Source of the DNA: Limnobacter sp.
GTDB lineage: Bacteria; Pseudomonadota; Gammaproteobacteria; Burkholderiales; Burkholderiaceae_B
Assembly: GCA_012032215.1 (NCBI GenBank)
Contig: JAAURO010000037.1
Coordinates: 1 to 10,119, forward strand
Direction of reading: 5' to 3'
DNA: 10,119 bases
The notes under the pieces are model-generated. The model did no database searches, was not told where the DNA came from, and saw only the letters and a list, made by a program, of their open reading frames with translations. This document shows positions 7,101-10,119 of the stretch, in pieces (positions within the stretch are counted from its first letter, which is position 1; each line of letters starts with the position of its first letter). A program made the translations under genes and the position numbers.

Positions 7101-7215
7101 AAAGATAAGTGGATTAGCTGCCTTAAGCAAAAGCCAAGCGGCAAGTTACACAGCGTGTTATTGTAACGGGTTTAGCGGATTTGCTTCGCGCAGCGAACTA
7201 CAACACAGAAGCCAC
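7101..7215. promoter_or_regulatory. Divergent ratA/smpB intergenic region with two dyads
   Basis: These 115 bp must hold promoters for both directions. GTTACA (7145-7150) and TGTAAC (7162-7167) form an inverted repeat with an 11-bp spacer, suitable for a regulator or overlapping promoter. A tight hairpin TTCGC-GCA-GCGAA (7185-7197) would sit in the smpB leader 18 bases before its ATG. No convincing -35/-10 pair could be fixed by eye. Confidence 0.35.
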
Positions 7216-7663
7216 ATGAGTATTATTCAAAACAAAAAGGCCCGATTTGACTTTTTTATCGAAGAAAACCATGAAGCTGGTATGGTTTTAGAAGGCTGGG
7301 AAGTCAAGGCCATACGCGCCGGCGCGCGCAAATCAAGGAAAGCCATGTGGTCATTCGCAATGGTGAAATTTTCTTGCTGAATGCCCACATTTCGCCCTTG
7401 CCCACCGCCTCTACCCACATTCACCCCGATGCCACCCGCACACGCAAGTTGCTGTTGAAACAGGCTGAAATTAACCGTTTAATCGGCAAAGTAGAGCAAC
7501 GCGGCTTTACCTTGGTACCCTTGGATCTGCATTACAAAAAGGGCCGGGTAAAGTGCGAAATTGCCTTGGCTAAAGGCAAAAACAGCACGACAAACGCGAC
7601 TCCTTGAAAGACAAAGACTGGCAGCGTGAAAAAGCACGCATCCTGAAAGTGCACAAGGTGTAA
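7216..7663 (+). CDS. smpB: SsrA-binding protein SmpB, two apparent single-base frameshifts
   Basis: SmpB binds tmRNA and guides it to stalled ribosomes in trans-translation. Family motifs are spread over three frames: [32 protein letters not shown], then after a 1-nt loss at ~7321-7330 the expected [60 protein letters not shown], and after a loss in the A run at 7578-7582 (five As where six are needed) the basic C-terminal tail [21 protein letters not shown] (shown by its frame up to TAA 7661-7663). Restored length is about 149 aa, normal for the family. ATG 7216 matches the family start; the Shine-Dalgarno is weak. As read, translation stops at 7380. Both changes restore textbook sequence, so I suspect sequence errors more than decay. 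Confidence 0.9.
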
Positions 7664-7865
7664 GCGCACGCCACATGTAAACTCACCCTTGGGGCAAATC
7701 CTGCAAGGTTCCAAAAAACGTACCTTAATACAAAAAATGGCGATTAAGTGCTTTTTTTGGCTCTTTATGTAGAGCAGAACAAAATAAAGCACTGCCCTAC
7801 ATTGTGTTCTAGAATAAGGACGTTATGCTGAAAATACGGCAACAACATCCTTAAAAAGGAACACC
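7664..7865 (+). promoter_or_regulatory. hipBA leader and promoter region
   Basis: This 202-bp gap should contain the hipBA promoter and the HipB operators. Besides the nested repeat at 7711-7760 it holds a palindrome TTCTAGAA (7807-7814) 52 bp before the hipB ATG and a possible -10 TATGCT (7824-7829). No good -35 at standard spacing was found. AAGGA at 7856-7860 is the hipB ribosome binding site, 5 bases before ATG 7866. Autoregulation by HipB at a dyad here is expected from the family, not shown. Confidence 0.35.
7711..7760. terminator. Nested inverted repeat between smpB and hipB (terminator or operator)
   Basis: The outer arms CCAAAAAA (7711-7718) and TTTTTTGG (7753-7760) enclose the inner arms CTTAAT (7724-7729) and ATTAAG (7743-7748), with a 13-base loop and small internal bulges. 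It lies 48 bp after the smpB stop, so a transcription terminator is likely. The stem is AT-rich with no separate T tail, so an operator for hipBA is the alternative. Confidence 0.35.
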
Positions 7866-8219
7866 ATGTCTGCTAATCTGCAATCTGCCTCTGCCCTTGC
7901 CGAAGAATTGGGTGAACGCCTGAAACAGGCACGGCTGAATGCCGACTACACACAAGCCGAAGTGGCCAAGCTGGCTGGCATCAGTAGGAAAGCTGTGCTA
8001 AACGCAGAAAAAGGCAAAGCCCAACTGGAGGTGTTTGTGGCCATTTTAGAGGCACTCCGCTTAACCGAACAGCTGGATTTGTTTTTACCCAAACCCGGTA
8101 TTTCCCCCATTCAACTGGCCAGATTGCAAGGCAAAAAGCGGCAACGGGCTTCGGGCAGAAAAATCTCCACCACAGGCAGGCGTGCACAAAAACACACGGA
8201 AGGCGGCCCCGAATGGTAA
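7866..8219 (+). CDS. hipB: HipB-like antitoxin / XRE-family transcriptional regulator
   Basis: This 117-aa protein has an XRE (HTH_3) DNA-binding domain at residues ~12-70: LGERLKQARLNADYTQAEVAKLAGISRKAVLNAEKGKAQLEVFVAILEAL, read here as two halves, followed by LTEQLDLFLP. A Lys/Arg-rich tail (GKKRQRASGRK, then STTGRRAQKH) extends beyond the E. coli HipB core (88 aa) and may contact DNA or the kinase. AAGGA at 7856-7860 supports ATG 7866. The stop overlaps the hipA start in ATGGTAA, a 7-bp overlap that couples the two genes as in type II toxin-antitoxin operons. By family knowledge it binds and neutralises HipA and represses the operon. The frame is intact. Assignment as antitoxin rests largely on the adjacent hipA. 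Confidence 0.85.
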   Translation: MSANLQSASALAEELGERLKQARLNADYTQAEVAKLAGISRKAVLNAEKGKAQLEVFVAILEALRLTEQLDLFLPKPGISPIQLARLQGKKRQRASGRKISTTGRRAQKHTEGGPEW

Positions 8220-9528
8220 CGGAAGTAGTTGCTGTGCACTATCAGAATACCGAGGTGGGTGCAGTAAGTTTTGATGCAAACACGGGCGTGGGTTCGTTTG
8301 AATACAGCGGGCGGTTTATTGAGCAAGGCATTGAACTGGCTCCTCTTGAAATGCCCTTGTCGAAGCGGATTTACAGTTTTCCAGAACTTGACTTCAACAC
8401 ATTCAAGGGCTTGCCTGGTTTGATTGCGGATTCGTTGCCCGATGATTTTGGCAATGCCGTGCTCAATGCCTGGGTGGCCAGCCAAGGCAAGTCACCGCGC
8501 GAAATTACCCCGCTGCAAAGGCTGCAATACACCGGCAAGCGCGGTATGGGCGCACTTGAATACGTGCCTGCCACCAAAATGAAAAGCCTGAATGCCTCCA
8601 GGCAAATCGAAATTGAATCGCTGGTAAGCATTGCGCAAGAGGTACTGGACTCGCGCGGGCATTCGAGATTGCTTTGCAGCAGAATGGTCACGAAGACCGC
8701 GAGGCCATGCTGGCGCTGCTGTCGGTTGGCATGAGTGCCGGTGGTGCACGCCCCAAGGCGGTGCTTGCTTTTAACAACGACTTTACCAAGGTGCGTTCTG
8801 GCCAGGCCAATGTACCCGAAAACTTTACCCACTACCTGGTCAAATTTGATGGCGTAAGCGAACACCACGCCACAGAGCAAACCTTTGGAGACCCCAGCGG
8901 TTTTGGAGCCATGGAGTTTGTATACCATCGAATGGCCACAGCTTGTGGCATCGAGATGATGCCGTGCAGGCTGCTGCAAGAGGGGCACCGAAGACACTTT
9001 ATTACCCAACGCTTTGACCGCATCGGGAATCAGAAAATCCACATGCAAACGCTCAATGGCATGGCGCACGTGGATTACAAAAAGCCCGGTTCGTTTTCGT
9101 ATGCCGAGCTTTTTGGGGTGGCGCGGCAAATTGGTCTGTCGGCCAAAGAAGCCGGGCAATTATTCAAGCGCATGGTGTTTAACATCGTAGCCCGCAACCA
9201 CGATGATCATTCAAAAAATGTTGCCTTTCTGTTGATCGATAAAAAATGGGCGTTGGCACCCGCTTACGATCTGGCCTACAGTTACAAACCCGGTAGCAAA
9301 TGGGTAAACAGCCACTGGATGAGCCTGAACGGCAAACGCGACGACTTTACCCGGGCCGATTTTTACTCGCTGGAAAAAATCAGTCCTTTGTTTACCAGAA
9401 AATGGATAGACACGACCCTTGACAACACCATTGAGCAGGTGTCGCACTGGCGCGAATATGCCACTGCCGCAAGCGTGCCTGCGGGGCTGGTACATGAGGT
9501 GGAATCGAATTTGAGGCTGGGTGTTTAA
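8213..9528 (+). CDS. hipA: HipA-family serine/threonine kinase toxin, one apparent frameshift
   Basis: HipA kinases phosphorylate aminoacyl-tRNA synthetases (GltX in E. coli) and cause growth arrest and persistence. Joined across one frame change the gene encodes about 438 aa, the usual size. The N-terminal HipA_N domain (residues 1-~120) includes GLPGLIADSLPDDFGN and RLQYTGKRGMGALEY. The kinase core has the Gly-rich loop SVGMSAGGARPK (~171-182), ARNHDDHSKNVAF (~327-339; catalytic Asp and Asn) and the metal-binding Asp in LAPAYDL (~353). Ser ~175 is a possible autophosphorylation site, by analogy only. At 8657-8659 three Gs stand where four give RGAFEIALQQNGHEDR; the loss throws the first part to a stop at 8734. 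As read the toxin is inactive; true inactivation is more tolerable here than in guaA or smpB, but the same error pattern is seen there. It starts within hipB and ends 76 bp before thrB. Confidence 0.88.
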
Positions 9529-9560
9529 AAAACCAGGAATTCGCTATTTTTTTAACACCC
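9519..9560. terminator. A/T-rich hairpin overlapping the hipA stop (candidate terminator)
   Basis: GGGTGTTTAAAAAA (9519-9532) pairs with TTTTTTTAACACCC (9547-9560) over 14 bp with one T-T mismatch and a 14-base loop. The A tract before and T tract inside the stem could terminate hipA transcription before thrB. The strongest pairs (GGGTGTT/AACACCC) are at the base and no T tail follows, so it is not a textbook terminator. Confidence 0.45.
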
Positions 9561-9604
9561 ATCCAAGGTAAAATTCCAACTCTTCTACACTCGGTGACAC
9601 ACGC

Positions 9605-10119
9605 ATGGCGGTTTTTACCAAGGTCAACAAGGCCGAACTTCAAGGCTGGATGCAGGGCCTGGCATGCGGCGAGTTGGTGGCGCTGGAAGAAATTTCCTCT
9701 GGAATTGAAAATACCAACTATTTTGTAACCACCACAAAAGCACGCTACGTGCTTACCCTGTTTGAAAAACTAACCGCCTCCGACTTGCCTTTTTACCTGG
9801 GTTTAATGCAGCACCTGGCGTGCAAGGGTTTGCCTGTTCCCGGCCCGGTTGCTTTTGCTGATGGTAGCCTGTTTAAACTTCTTGAGAACAAACCCGCAAC
9901 GCTGGTCAATTGCCTGCAAGGTCAATCGGTGGCAGAACCCACCCCGCAGCAATGTCGGCAAATCGGCAGTTTTGCTGCCCGTGCGCATTTGGCAGTGCGG
10001 GATTTCGCGGGCACCGTGCCCAATCCGCGCAATCTGGGCTGGATAACCGAGGCCACCCATGAGTTGCGTCCTCACCTGCCCGCCAAAGAACTTGCGCTGC
10101 TTACCCAGGAAGTGGCACA
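9605..10119 (+). CDS. thrB: Homoserine kinase ThrB (aminoglycoside-phosphotransferase fold), 3' end outside window
   Basis: ThrB of this type phosphorylates homoserine to O-phosphohomoserine for threonine synthesis. The frame is open from ATG 9605 to the window end (171 codons plus two bases). It shows the beta/alpha-proteobacterial APH-fold homoserine kinase opening: MAVFTKVNKAEL, GIENTNYFVTT, YVLTLFEKLTASDLPFYLGLMQHLACKGLPVPGPV, the ATP-binding lobe region, then GSFAARAHLAV and NPRNLGW. The catalytic HGD-type loop and metal-binding Asp would lie beyond the window. No strong Shine-Dalgarno is seen before the ATG, but the start matches the family. The gene is read without frameshift as far as it goes. 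A relation to hipBA beyond adjacency is not indicated; the hairpin at 9519-9560 may separate them. Confidence 0.93.
   Translation, partial: MAVFTKVNKAELQGWMQGLACGELVALEEISSGIENTNYFVTTTKARYVLTLFEKLTASDLPFYLGLMQHLACKGLPVPGPVAFADGSLFKLLENKPATLVNCLQGQSVAEPTPQQCRQIGSFAARAHLAVRDFAGTVPNPRNLGWITEATHELRPHLPAKELALLTQEVA

Noticed and set aside
7321..7582. Programmed ribosomal frameshifting in smpB (or hipA/guaA)
   Set aside because: There is no slippery heptamer with downstream pseudoknot that would account for all sites, these families do not use it, and two shifts in one short gene would be needed.
7664..7865. tmRNA (ssrA) next to smpB
   Set aside because: The gap is too short and shows neither a tRNA-like 3' end nor a tag-peptide reading frame.
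8371..9159. Minus-strand frame of 262 aa inside hipA
   Set aside because: It lies wholly opposite the conserved HipA coding sequence, which explains the region; no family features are seen.

Overview
The window joins a conserved beta-proteobacterial (probably Burkholderiales-like, moderate GC) chromosome segment on the right to the end of an integrated mobile element on the left. The genus cannot be named from sequence alone. The chromosomal assignment rests on the gene order smpB / ratA-rnfH-guaB-guaA, on beta-type protein sequences (e.g. the homoserine kinase opening) and on ordinary Shine-Dalgarno signals.

Left part (1-3111), mobile DNA: the 3' part of an IS3-family OrfB transposase with a candidate right IS end; a truncated helix-turn-helix ORF whose only ATG comes from the IS end; an AlpA-type regulator; and, converging on it with a 20-bp overlap, a complete 400-aa tyrosine integrase. 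The integrase start faces a ~300-bp AT-rich non-coding stretch that abuts the stop codon of guaA. This stretch looks like one att end of a guaA-specific integrative element. It holds five copies of TACCATG/CATGGTA, two triplets of TGCCA spaced exactly 10 bp apart, one perfect and one near-perfect IHF consensus, and a GGGA-TCAT-TCCC dyad across the guaA stop. The other att end lies outside the window.

Right part (3112-10119), core genome: on the minus strand ratA, rnfH, guaB (IMP dehydrogenase) and guaA (GMP synthase) follow one another; the last two are consecutive steps from IMP to GMP. Divergent from ratA, on the plus strand, are smpB (trans-translation), a hipB-hipA toxin-antitoxin pair overlapping by 7 bp, and the first 171 codons of thrB (homoserine kinase), cut by the window end.

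A striking property is that guaA, ratA, smpB and hipA are each broken by single-base indels (six in all, mostly apparent 1-nt losses, several in short homopolymers), while guaB, rnfH, hipB, the visible thrB and the element's integrase and AlpA genes read cleanly. Simultaneous loss of guaA and smpB is biologically unlikely, so uncorrected sequencing or assembly indels are the leading explanation; true decay is the alternative. Coordinates of the broken genes span the whole inferred gene.

I see no clearly new multi-gene system. The best candidate for novelty is the organised recombination/regulatory region at 2806-3120.
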